From contig OU612069.1 in the NCBI GenBank assembly GCA_914767715.1, forward strand, positions 13,265,387 to 13,329,386: 64,000 nucleotides of DNA, read 5' to 3'. This stretch comes from Membranipora membranacea. Its lineage: Eukaryota; Bryozoa; Gymnolaemata; Cheilostomatida; Membraniporidae. Below, in pieces: positions 1-10,443 of this stretch; position 1 is the first letter of the stretch, and each line of letters begins with the position of its first letter. A program made the translations under genes and the position numbers. The notes beneath the pieces were generated by a model. That model saw only the letters and a list, made by a program, of their open reading frames with translations, searched no databases and had not been told where the DNA came from.

Positions 1-52
1 CAGAGAATAATTTGATGCATGAATAAAATTGAGCCACCTAGTTGTTTAAGTT

Positions 53-293
53 GGGTCTTTCAAATAGAAACAGCCGAAATCGAAATCTAATCGCTCAGAT
101 ACTGAGTGAGCGATACCTGCTAGGCTCTCGCTTTCAGATCGCTCAGTCACTTGATGGAACTATATACATTCTGAGTGAGCAATTTGGGAGCGACTTTGTC
201 TAATTGAAAGACCAAGTGAGTGATAATTTTGAGCGATGTGATAGTGATAACTTGCTTGAGTAAAGGATGGCTGTATCTAATTGAAAGACCCCC
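53..293 (-). mobile_element. Non-autonomous TIR element, GGGTCTTTCAA family, copy 1
   Basis: The element is bounded by GGGTCTTTCAAATAGAAA on the left and its near complement (TCTAATTGAAAGACCCCC) on the right. The interior is full of short AGTGAGTGA/ATCGCTC words. Two further copies with the same ends and related interiors lie at 23970-24144 and 36151-36399, in the opposite orientation. No coding capacity is visible, so it is a MITE. The superfamily is not assignable because no clear target duplication was found. Confidence 0.75.
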
Positions 294-1595
294 TGGTCTG
301 ACTTCATTATGGATCTCTGACTCACCTCACTTTAGTGATTTGCAGTTTTAGTGACCACGAGTCATATTCCATGGTTATACTCAGTTCTTCACAGAGGTCA
401 CTTTAGAAGTTTAGAGGGAGCTCATCGTCTCACCACATCATCGTATAGGATACTTCCATTTCATTTTCTGCCTTTGGTTCTCAGTCTAACAAATTTCTGA
501 GAACTAGTTGCCAGTTCCCGAACAATACTCTGCAAGTGAATACCAGTAGGCCTAGATTATCATAAATATGTCATACAATTTTATCTAGAAAGGGGCATCG
601 AGATAAAAAGGCCTAAGTATCATAGACTCATACTGTGACCAAGTTGGGTTCTAATCAAGATGGCAAGATATAAGGCAGTCCACTCGCCATGAAAGTCAGT
701 AGACAAGTGCCCATGTGTATAGTCTCTTCAAGGTCAAGGTCAAGTCAGTCTCTATCATATATAGGTCAGGGTAGGGACAGGGTGGTAACTCCTTAGTAGT
801 ATGAACAGAAAAGACAACTCCAGGATAAATGTACGAAGTACATGTACAACAACATGACAACAAACCTCATGATAGGAATACTTCACACTGCCCATTCAGA
901 TCAGCTCTCTTTTTCTACAACAATGTTCATTTCAAATCTTACAAGCTTACACCTTGCTAAGACAAATGAGCCTCTCCAATTGCCCTGACTGAAAAGGGAA
1001 AGGTCTGTGTTGATAATGCCTTTGTTGGTGGGGCACTGGGGGCTAGCACTAGATCCGTCTAGTTCTAATAAATGTAATTAAATAATTATAATTATTATTA
1101 TTATAATTATCTAAAAATATCAAGAATGTGTCATCATCATCATTGTGTTGCTTTCGGTGCCATCAATGGACATAAGATCCATCCTATGCAAAGTGAGAGT
1201 GAGCTTTTCTGAGAACTTCATCCCTAAATGATAATGGTTGACTTGCCTTTGCTTGCTCTGATTACTAAACATCAACAGGTTGGGACCTTCTTTTGTAGCA
1301 AACTGCTTTTCTTTTCTAAAATTTTAATGAAAGTGTTAGGACTTGAGTCGCTGTGTTGAATTGATATCATTGGCTTATGCTCACAATGAAGTGAGCCGAT
1401 TGGCCAATACTAGCCCTGTAACAAAATATTGTGGAAAGACAACTGACACAATAATAGAGAAATAACCTAATAATACATAACTCAATGCCTCAAATAACCG
1501 GAACACAACTAATCTCCTCCAATAACAGTTATTTATTCAGGTGATTGACATGAACAGTTAAGCTTTGAGCAGTTATATAGGTATAGGTATAATAA
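294..1595. other. Intergenic spacer, nothing recognised
   Basis: AT-rich DNA with no convincing exon, RNA gene or repeat seen by eye. It holds only short AT runs near 1075-1105. The in-frame stop at 1593-1595 marks where the LINE reading frame to the right begins. Confidence 0.4.
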
Positions 1596-3149
1596 TCGGT
1601 TTTTATTCCTAAGATCGATCCACAACCTGACCTTTTCCATGGTCCAAGTTTCTCTTTCACATATGTTGAGAGCGAAACAATCTACAAACTGATAAAGTCC
1701 CTCAAACCAAATAAACGGGGTGGCTTGACCATGTTTCCAGCTTCCCTGTACCAAATTGTTGCAGACCTATTAGCTCTTCCCATAGCCCTGATCATTAACG
1801 AATGCTACAAGAAATCAATATTCCCTGACTGCCTAAAAACAGCCCTGGTCACCCCACTCTTTAAGAAGGGCGATAAAACAGACCCTTGCAATTACAGACC
1901 AATTTCCAGTCTGCCAATCATATCAAAGGTGTTTGAGCTAGATATGAAAAATCAAATTATGACCTTTATCGAAACACATGGAATACTCTCAGATCGACAA
2001 TTCGGTTTTCGTAAGCACCATTCTAGTGAACAGTTACTACTTTCTCTTTTACAAAATTGGAGAACAACGCTAGACAACCCTCAACCGAATTTCATAGGTG
2101 CACTGTCTTTGGACGTACGTAAAGCATTTGACACTATAAATCATGGACAACTCATCCACACTCTAAAGCGACTAAATTTTGCAGAGTCAACAACAAAATT
2201 ATTTACATCCTATCTTTCACATCGAACCCAAATCATGAAAGTTGATCATGATCAGTCCAGTGCACTACCGATTACATGTGGAGTACCCCAAGGAAGTGTT
2301 CTAGGTCCAATCTTATTCAATCTTGCTATAAATGATCTCCTTAACAAACACAAAACTGCATTCGCTTACGCTGATGACACCGTTATTTACTGCACAGCAA
2401 CAGATATCCATACCTTAATGGATAAATCTGAGTCATTGATGAGAGAAGTATCGAATTGGTATTCAAACAATCTCCTTCAACTCAACTTATCCAAAACTCA
2501 ATACTGTATTTTCTCAAACAGGAAAGTAGAAGATTTTTACCAAATCCAAATAAACAATTTGAAAATAGAATCCAAGCATTCACTCAATCTTCTTGGAGTT
2601 ATTCTTGATTCAGAACTTAGTTTAACCCCTCAGGCTAATGCCACCGCCTCTAAAGCAAACAAAATGGTCTACTTGTTATCAAAACTAAAAAAATACATGA
2701 CAGTAGAAAACTCATTGAAGACTTACAAATCACTGATCAGACCTATAGTAGAATACTGCTCATCATTGTACCTTGATGGTTTAGCCAAAAATTCAGATAC
2801 ATTAGAAAAAGTACAAAATAAAGCAATCAGAATCATAATTTCAGCCCCCAAACAATTTTCTGTCACATCTGGCCGCTTGCTCCTAAATTTACATACTCTC
2901 CACAGTAGAAGGAATTTTCTTTTTCACAATTTTGTCAAATCGAGGGTCCATAAAGGCCGTACATCCAAGCACATACTTCATCTCGTTAGCAAATCAAACA
3001 GACATACACGATCACTTCGTAGCAACTGTGCAATAATTAAACCCTCATTTAGATCAAACCTAGGCAAATCAGCCTTTTTAAATATTTTTCATACATTTGT
3101 AACTAAATCAACCAAGCCTCATGAATCATTATCATTTAATCCCATCTAA
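1596..3149 (+). CDS. LINE reverse transcriptase (partial ORF2)
   Basis: An uninterrupted reading frame encodes a reverse transcriptase that copies LINE RNA at the genomic insertion site. The frame is open from 1596; the first ATG is at 1731. Visible motifs in order are: the LFKKGD and NYRPISSLP block typical of LINE RTs; the GFRKHHSSEQ motif; LDVRKAFDTINH with the first catalytic aspartate; GVPQGSVLGP; and the FAYADDTVIY core with the two remaining aspartates (about nt 2367-2378). The C-terminal part has the usual post-RT extension (YLLSKLKKYMTVE, then RPIVEYCSSLYLDGL). The frame ends at a TAA (3147-3149) and is intact over the RT but lacks the upstream endonuclease, so it is unlikely to be autonomous. 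Confidence 0.9.
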   Translation, partial: SVFIPKIDPQPDLFHGPSFSFTYVESETIYKLIKSLKPNKRGGLTMFPASLYQIVADLLALPIALIINECYKKSIFPDCLKTALVTPLFKKGDKTDPCNYRPISSLPIISKVFELDMKNQIMTFIETHGILSDRQFGFRKHHSSEQLLLSLLQNWRTTLDNPQPNFIGALSLDVRKAFDTINHGQLIHTLKRLNFAESTTKLFTSYLSHRTQIMKVDHDQSSALPITCGVPQGSVLGPILFNLAINDLLNKHKTAFAYADDTVIYCTATDIHTLMDKSESLMREVSNWYSNNLLQLNLSKTQYCIFSNRKVEDFYQIQINNLKIESKHSLNLLGVILDSELSLTPQANATASKANKMVYLLSKLKKYMTVENSLKTYKSLIRPIVEYCSSLYLDGLAKNSDTLEKVQNKAIRIIISAPKQFSVTSGRLLLNLHTLHSRRNFLFHNFVKSRVHKGRTSKHILHLVSKSNRHTRSLRSNCAIIKPSFRSNLGKSAFLNIFHTFVTKSTKPHESLSFNPI

Positions 3150-3380
3150 TGTTGTTAACTTGTATTTTTGTTTGCCACTCTCTGTTTCTTCTTTTCTTTT
3201 TTCATCTTATTCATGCAATTTATGATACCATGCTTTCATTATCCTACACACTATATAGTATGTAACACCCTACCACTTATATCTTTTTATTCAAGTCATT
3301 TTTTGTATCTATGTTAATGTGTATGAGGTCAACAAGTTATTTTTAATTTGCTTTAATTATAAACTTTTAGAAAACCTCAA

Positions 3381-3411
<31 letters not shown>

Positions 3412-3415
3412 CACT
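1596..3415 (+). mobile_element. 5'-truncated non-LTR retrotransposon (LINE, CR1/jockey type)
   Basis: This contains a reverse transcriptase frame, an AT-rich 3' untranslated region of about 230 bp, and an (AATA)n tail near 3380-3410, a 3' end typical of CR1/jockey-group LINEs. No endonuclease domain precedes the RT, so the copy is 5'-truncated. The last ~400 bp recur in antisense at 46246-46638, which confirms a dispersed family. Assignment to the CR1/jockey group rests on motif style only. Confidence 0.9.
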
Positions 3416-3738
3416 CAGAAATGTGGCCACCAAGGCCGCAGGAGACAATCCGGTCTTCTTGCGTAGAAATTCCTCCCGCGCTCAGGCATAAACCAAATCA
3501 AGAAAGAATGTACCGGACCCGCATTTGAACTCAAATATAATTTTCAACTGGCGAACGGGACCCCGGCACTAGGGGAGACACCCTTAAGCTAGGAAAAGTA
3601 CAGAGAAGGGCAGCAGGGGTTGCTCTCTGCATATTCTCTCGCCAGTAGAATGTAACAGCTATTATATGTTGTTGTGTGATGCGATGCTTTACATTGGTGG
3701 TCCAACTTAGCCCAATGCTAAGGTTCAATTCCATCAGA

Positions 3739-4047
3739 AATAATGCGGAGTGTTCATAAATAATTACCAGATATAAAAGACTTTACTCCTTGGTCTATCA
3801 GTAAGCCCAGGTCAGAACTGTCTGTTGTCTCCGCTCAGTCGGGTATCCGTCTGCCGGGTATCGTCAGATATCCGTCTGCCGGATATCCTCAGCCGGGTAT
3901 CGCGGAGTGTTCATAAATAATTACCAGATATATAGAAGCTGAGTACAGTAGGTCTATCCAAGGAGTAAAAGACTTTACTCCTTGGTCTATCAGTAAGCCC
4001 AGGTCAGAACTGTCTGTTGTCTCCGCTCAGTTGGGTATCCGTCCCCA
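3739..4047. repeat. Two-unit tandem duplication (~155 bp units)
   Basis: The block beginning GCGGAGTGTTCATAAATAA occurs at about 3744 and again at 3902. Both units contain the stretch around GACTTTACTCCTTGGTCTAT and CTGTTGTCTCCGCTCAG. The first unit ends in a short internal repeat of GGGTATCCGTCTGCC. No coding potential is seen. Confidence 0.7.
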
Positions 4048-4550
4048 GTCAAGTCCTATGTTACGTCCTAGCTTGCAGAGATAATGACTTGAAAGCTAGG
4101 AAAAGCTTTCAGTAATCATTAGGGGTGACTCAGTCATTGTCAAAGTATAGCTATGGCATTTATAATAAGCTCTTAATTACTACACATGGTGTGTACAGGG
4201 AGGGTGTAGACGTGGGTGTGTAGACGTATCTCAGTTGTGGTTATAGTTATAGCCTTGGATTTGTTGCCTAATCAGGACTCATAAAGTATACAGTTAAATA
4301 TTCATAAACAAGTAATATTGTTTTTATATATTTATGGTCATATCAGAGTAACTATCTTCCATACAAATCACAACAACTGACATCACCAAAATTAAGATTA
4401 TTTTCATCATACGAGTCATAAAACTCGCGTCCATAGTCGATAGTCTTGATACCCTGTGATACCGTGCGAGAAACCTTGATGTTGCTTGGTTGTTTTTTTG
4501 TTTCGGTACCAGTACTGGTCTACAGACTGGATTCTGATGGGGCACAAACA

Positions 4551-4714
4551 AGTGGTCGCGTGATAAGGTAAGATCTAGACCAAGTTTAAATTTTTGCCTG
4601 CATCCCAGTTGCTCCCTTCCCTTCCACGCCGCATTGACCAGTGGATCGGGAGCAACTCCGAATGCAGACAAAATGACCAAACCTGGTCTACATCTAACCT
4701 TATCGCGTGGCCAC
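4551..4714. mobile_element. Foldback element, GACCAAGTTTGGTC/GTTGCTCCC family
   Basis: An imperfect inverted repeat of about 164 bp. The left arm (GTGGTCGCGTGATAAGGTAA, then TCTAGACCAAGTTT and GTTGCTCCC) is mirrored by the right arm (GGGAGCAACTCCGAATGCAG, CTGGTCTA, CCTTATCGCG). Related copies are at 27390-27504 and 48454-48562, with degraded ones near 14222, 19333 and 47366. Confidence 0.7.
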
Positions 4715-5228
4715 TTATTTTCTTTTGGTTGCATCAAAAACAGAAAAATGGCTGCTTGACGAGGCTACACACCATAACAAATTCCATCAGTTGCTCAACT
4801 ACAAGCCACTCCAATGCTCAGTGAGCAATAAGAGAATCGGGTCACACTGGTCAATGTAAACAACTATTAATTTTTAAGCAAATGATTTACCTAATTTCAT
4901 TGAGTGAAATATAATCAATATTTGGTTTAGTATAGGTTATTATAAAGCCAGCAGGATTTAATCATTGTTCTAAAAAACTAATGACAATCGCTCGCTCTGC
5001 AGCTTTGTCCAGTATCATTAAGATATTGAATACCAATAATGAGCTTCTTTGATTACCCGTATACATAATGGTATCATTTCCATTTGAAAGGCATATAGGT
5101 TTACACCAGCGTTTATTTGGGAGTGTACTGATTGTTACTTGGCAACGTAGGTAAACACAAGTGCATGAACGGTTAATATACCTCCCAGCATCATACCTGC
5201 AACGAAGATATTTGCTAAAGTCATTTAG

Positions 5229-7513
5229 ATGGGATGTGGAGCAAGTTTGGATGCAGCTTCAGCTCAAATAGCCCCAGCAGACAAAGCAGGTAACAATATA
5301 GTACATTTATTATTACATGTTATAGTTCTACATTAAGCTTTCTCTACCACATAATTATGATGCATTGTAGAAATTTAAAACAGGTCATGATAATATTATT
5401 GTATACAAGACATCTGCTATCTGAAGTAAGAGGTGACTCATTTGGTTAGAGTGCTGGTCCATTTGCCTGAAAGTGTTGAAGGTCCTGGGTTCTAATCAAA
5501 CACTAGCCCTCTAACTACTTGGGTTTGTTGCCTACAAACAGAGAGCAATATCTCATCCGTTCCCTTATATAAGTTAGTGGCATTACATTGTCAAACACTC
5601 ATTCTGTTTAATAATGCAGAACCACTTACTTGCATTGCAGCCGGCTGAGCAGTTAGAATTGTTAATATGCCTGAATTCCTTAAATTGCAGACCGAAAACA
5701 TCAAATTGGACTTCACATAACTGGAATACGACAGTTCATTGCGGACCATCCACTTGTGATAAGTGAACATCTCACAACATCTCAAATAAACAGAAAACAT
5801 GTCAAACCTGAGACCGAAGGAACTAATGCGCCTTACATACAAAAGCTGATAGGTGTTAAAGATCACAAAACAGGCGTGCCGTTTGTTTCTCAGGCTACCG
5901 TATTTGTGTCACACGCGTGGAGATATAAATTCTATGATGTAGTTGTAAGTGTCATGGAGCAGTATGCAAGCGAGCATCCTGACACGTATTTTTGGATTGA
6001 TCTTTTCACAAATAATCAGAATGAAGTGGCGAGTAAAGATTTCGACTGGTTCAGCTCAACATTTCTTAATGGTATAAATGACATAGGAGAAGTACTTCTT
6101 GTTCTCTCGCCCTGGAATGATCCGATGCCCATTCGCAGGGCATGGTGCCTATTTGAGATCCACAATGCAATAGCAGAATCTGAAGTAAAGCTATCAATAG
6201 ATATTCCACATGACGAGGCCGAAGAGCTGAAAGCAGGTATCATGAAAGATTCTGACTGTGTGGTTCAAGCCTTATCTGACATCCAAGCCGAAAAAGCCGA
6301 GGCTTCTTCAGAGTCAGATTTAGAGCTTATATTCAAAGCCATTAGCGAGTCAGATGGTGGGTTTTCACGAGTAAATCAGCAAGTAAAGGAACAACTGAGA
6401 AGTTGGTACATCAGCCAGTTAAAACTCCTCATTAAGAGGTCACCAGATGATACCAGACTAATGCTTAAATGTGCTGTTGTCATGAATGAGTTTGCATTTC
6501 TCGATGAGGCTCTTTTTCATTACCAGAATGCTCTTCGCATAGACCTTGACTTACACGGTGGCAGTCATATAAATGTGGCCAACTCATACAGAGGCATTGC
6601 TGATGTGTACAGAAAAAAGGCAGACGATGAAAAGGCTCTAGAATATTATCAAAAATCACTCAAAATCATGCTGGACACATTAGGCGACAATCATCCCGAT
6701 GTTGCGGAGATTTACAACAACATGGCTCTTGTGTACAGTCATAAAGCAGAATATGATAAAGCTCTAGAATATTTCCATGAATCAATCAAAATGGACCTGG
6801 ATAAATTAGGCGACAACCATTCTAACCTAGCGTCTTACTACAATAACATGGCTAATGTGTACAGGGATAAAGCAGACTTAGATAAGGCCTTAGAGTATTA
6901 CCATAAAGCTCTCAAAATCATGCTGGACACCCTAGGCGACAATCATCCTAATGTGGCGACTACCTACAATAACATGGCTCTTGCGTACAGTGCTAAAGAA
7001 GATAATGACAAGGCTCTAGAGTATTACCATAAAGCTCTCATAATCATGCTGGACACCCTAGGCGACAATCATCCTAATGTGGCGACTACTTACAATAACA
7101 TGGCTCTTGTGTACAGTGCTAAAGCAGATAATGACAAGGCTCTAGAGTATAACCATAAAACACTCAAAATCCAATTGGACACTTATGGGGACAATCATCC
7201 TGATGTGGCTGTGTCCTACAGTAACATGGCTTGTGTGTACAGGGATAATGCAGACTATGACAAGGCTTTAGAGTATCACCAGAAATCACTTAAAATCGAA
7301 CTGGACACATTAGGTGACAATCATCCATCTGTGGGGACAACATACAATAACATGGCTGCCTTGTACAGTGATGAAGCAGACTATGGTAAGGCTCTAGAAT
7401 ATTTCCATAAGTCGATTACCATCATGCAGCGCAAGCTAGGAGATGACCATCCTTCCGTAACGACTATCCGACAAAATATAAAGCTGATGGAACAGGAAAT
7501 GGCAGGAAACTGA
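5229..7513 (+). CDS. TIR-like/TPR (kinesin-light-chain-type repeat) protein with N-terminal lipidation signal
   Basis: Two exons: 5229-5289 and 5691-7513 (GT-AG, phase 1), 627 aa. The start ATG gives MGCGASLDAASAQ. Gly2 with Ser6 fits the N-myristoylation consensus and Cys3 could be palmitoylated, so inner-membrane attachment is inferred. Residues ~88-210 form a TIR-like domain: strand ATVFVSHAW, then YFWIDLFTNNQ, IGEVLLVLSPWN and RRAWCLFEIHNA. A charged linker follows. From ~265 to 620 there are 7-8 TPRs of 42 residues joined by LGDNHPxVA turns, the spacing of kinesin light chains and of many NLR-like TPR proteins. The whole TPR region is one exon. I infer a signalling or innate-immune scaffold; NADase activity is not claimed because no catalytic glutamate could be assigned with certainty. 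A SINE fragment sits in the intron. Confidence 0.85.
5430..5600 (+). repeat. tRNA-derived SINE, diverged fragment in an intron
   Basis: It carries TTTGGTTAGAGTGCTGG (A-box-like), GTCCTGGGTTCTAATC (B-box-like) and the family tag CTACAAACAGAGAGCAA. It matches the longer copy at 18478-18725 and lies within the single intron of the TIR-like/TPR gene. Confidence 0.65.
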
Positions 7514-8369
7514 CAAACATTATCGCAGTAGATAATACTCGAACAGAGCGCTGTCTGAATCTCAGAGAATGGCTATCTATTATTATCGTTATTTGTTGAA
7601 ACTGTTAATATCATTAGCTGTCAGTCAATGGAAAGCCCCCCCCCCCCTCCCCTCTATTTTGTATACTGACCTGGCGCCTCTCTGCCCTGCCCCTCTCCCC
7701 TCCGACAAACTTAATTTTGTATGTGTATGTGATTTTTATTTGCTATTTGATTATCGTAATGTAGCAATCATGATCAGTTTTTCAGGGTGTTTGTTTTCAG
7801 TTGATAATTCATTAAATTTCATCTACAAAACTGACAAGTCTGATGATTTCAGTTATTAGCATTTGAAACCCTGAAATAGCAACTACTCCTTTAGACTCAA
7901 ATTACGGATTCACATTTAATTAAATGATTAAGCCTTTTGGAACAACAGGGAAAGATGATGATATTCCTCTGAGCCCTCAGGCGCCTGGAAGGTTTGATTA
8001 TGTTTGCATCTGGTTATCTGGTGTTACTTGATTTGTGGTAATGTCTTGTAAAGTCTTTGAACAGGAGAACTGTTTAAATCATTGTTTACTCCTCTGCAAC
8101 TTTTGTCGTTAATTTTAACAAATAGGCTACTGTAGAATCCCTTCAGTCCCAAAAATCTGGTATAGTAAGATATGTCTCACCACAGTGCGGATTGATACAG
8201 GCATGTCTTTGGGAATATACTGAAGCTTAGCAACAGTGGAACAAAATACATGACCTTGAATTAAATTGAATAGCACTGTTACTCACTACACATTAATCTC
8301 CAGGACGCTTTCTCTTCATCATAGGTATTCTAAAAGCCTTGGTGTCCGCCCAGTGCTAAACGCACCATA
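7514..8369. other. 3' flank of the TPR gene, no further gene seen
   Basis: AT-rich sequence with a C-rich tract at 7637-7700. No exon or repeat was recognised. It is the start of the convergent spacer between the TPR gene and the D-cysteine desulfhydrase-like gene. Confidence 0.4.
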
Positions 8370-8712
8370 GCATGCATGCATTGATATATATTAATGGATT
8401 AGGGAAACATATCTGACCCTGAATGAGCATATGGCAAATTATGTATGATTGCTGGAAACAATCTCTCATCTATGCTTGGCCCAAAAGTTCAGTAATGCTA
8501 GTGCCGACCCCTTGTGAACATTTGTCAAGTAGCTTGCCTGAGTTTTTTAAAGACATTTCTAGGATGTCAGTCAATGCATAATGTTACAGCTGCAAGAATT
8601 TTAGCTAGATCCAATTACTGACAATAAAGTTATATACTGATGAAGTTTCTCTACAAAGAGCCATACTGTGTATTTTCACACCGATAATCCATGAATTCAT
8701 ATCAATGCATGC
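8370..8712 (+). mobile_element. MITE with GCATTGATAT ends, copy 1
   Basis: The ends are GCATGCATTGATATATAT and ATTCATATCAATGCATGC, inverted relative to each other. The interior (GATTAGGGAAACAT, TGATTGCTGGAAACA, GCTAGATCCAATTAC) recurs over its whole length at 41050-41372 and partly at 44488-44668. It has no coding capacity. Confidence 0.75.
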
Positions 8713-8775
8713 AATGATTTGGAAAAATATTGAAATTAAGGGAAAAACTGCCTCGTCTCATTCGCGAAAGCTCTT

Positions 8776-8858
8776 GTTTCAATCACAGCCAGCCCTTAAA
8801 AGCGTTTGGGATGGCGATCGCCATCCCGAACGCTTTTAAGGCTGGCTGTGGTTTCAAT
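8776..8858. mobile_element. 67-bp palindromic insertion with 8-bp target duplication
   Basis: Positions 8784-8850 form an almost perfect palindrome (ends CACAGCCAGCC and GGCTGGCTGTG, centre GGCGATCGCC) with one extra base and one mismatch between the arms. It is flanked on both sides by GTTTCAAT (8776-8783 and 8851-8858). The duplicated flank shows it was inserted as a mobile unit; the 8-bp length fits hAT-type transposition. Confidence 0.8.
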
Positions 8859-10443
8859 GTGTCGTGTTATTCACATTGTAACTATCAGGGTTTCATATTT
8901 CAAAGTTGTCTCCTCTTTGTTTGATGGGAGACAACTACTTAACTTGCAGAACAGATCAGGATTCTTTCTACTAGTTTGATAGCCTACGATGACAGGCCTG
9001 TTGAACTTATGCTCAAAGAAATGAAATTACAAATTTTAATAGAAAATATTGCTGCAAAAGCCAAGCTATTGTATTAGTGTGTTTGTTGTAAAATGCTATG
9101 GAATTATTCTCAAATCTTTAAAAAATTGAAATTCGTAATTAAAAATGATCTTAAATTTTTAATATGGTGCATTTTTAACCCTCAAACCCCAATTTTTCAC
9201 TGTTAAACACCACATTGCGGTGGCCCGAACCCTACCATACTTACCCCATCCCCAATGTCTGGACTCTAAACCACAAACATGGTTCTTCTTAAACTACCTA
9301 AATTGGCGGTGTCCTAGCATGTATGTCGGGTAAGTTCAGGCATTCTTTATTCTCTTCCCTACCAGCCTCATACTAGGCGTTGGTATGATGAATCACTGAG
9401 AGCCTCTTGAACATCATTTTGGAGGTCATGATTGCACCCCAAAACTCAGCAAACAAAATAATCCTCTATCGATGGTGCCTAGTTTCAAGTTATCTCCCCG
9501 CTAGACAAGGAAAAGTTACATCCAACTCCTGTTTTCAGGTCACGTTGTAACTCAAATGATCTTGCCTTGTAAGTCTGCAGAGCTGTTGCCAATGACTCCT
9601 ATGAATAGATATGTTAACATAATCCAAATGAGAGATCAATGAGGGAACAAAGCCTGACAACGTGGGTTTTGAGTGGTTATCAGGATTGGTCTAATTTAAA
9701 GGGTATGGGCTTGTGATCTTTGAAGTCCAGGTTCAATTCCTGGCGCCGGCAGTCAATTCTGATTTGGTACTGGCACACCATTCATCCTAGCCAGGTCCTT
9801 GCAGAATGGAACTCAACACACTGGAGGTCAACTGTGTGTTTGCACACACCTCACACAGTAAAAAGAACCCCCTATGCCTCTTCGATATAAAGAGTAACTG
9901 GGTTTCCGGGAAACATATGCATAAGATGTGGCATAAGTGCTGCTATGGGTACCAGATCCTGTACTCAATAACTCTCTCCGCTTCAAAGATGATGAGTGGC
10001 GGGCAGACTGATGTAAAGGTCGGTCAGGTTCATAACCAAATTCATTTAAACACAGATTGTCTATATTCAACATTCGAATACTCTCAGTGTTTGTTTCAGA
10101 ATACTGTATTGGTTGGTTCATCAGGATAAACTATATGATATTACTAGGTCAGGTAGTTGTACAAAGTAACGAAATGAAAAGCAACAAAAATTTTAAATGA
10201 GAATGGATCTAGTTATGCGTTTCAAGACAGCAAAAAAAAACTAGCTTCTAACAAATCAGTGGATGAATTGCTAAAAATGATCTTCTCTGTAATGAAATAT
10301 CGAAATAAAAAATCAAGCATGCTAGCAATAACAACATTCCCATAATGCAATTTCAGCTGGGAATCCCATAAAATTGCTTTATGGGATATTCTTTTCCAAT
10401 GCACTATCTATCATTTGTCTAGCTGTCAGTCCGGAGCACTTGT
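8859..10443. other. Intergenic spacer, no gene recognised
   Basis: AT-rich sequence. A weak tRNA-like stretch (CAGGTTCAATTCCTGG) is at 9728-9743, probably a SINE remnant. No exon was recognised up to the stop codon of the next gene. Confidence 0.35.

Noticed and set aside
4324-4737. 137-codon open frame on the - strand
   Set aside because: It runs through a foldback element and its own inverted arms; no domain similarity is seen.
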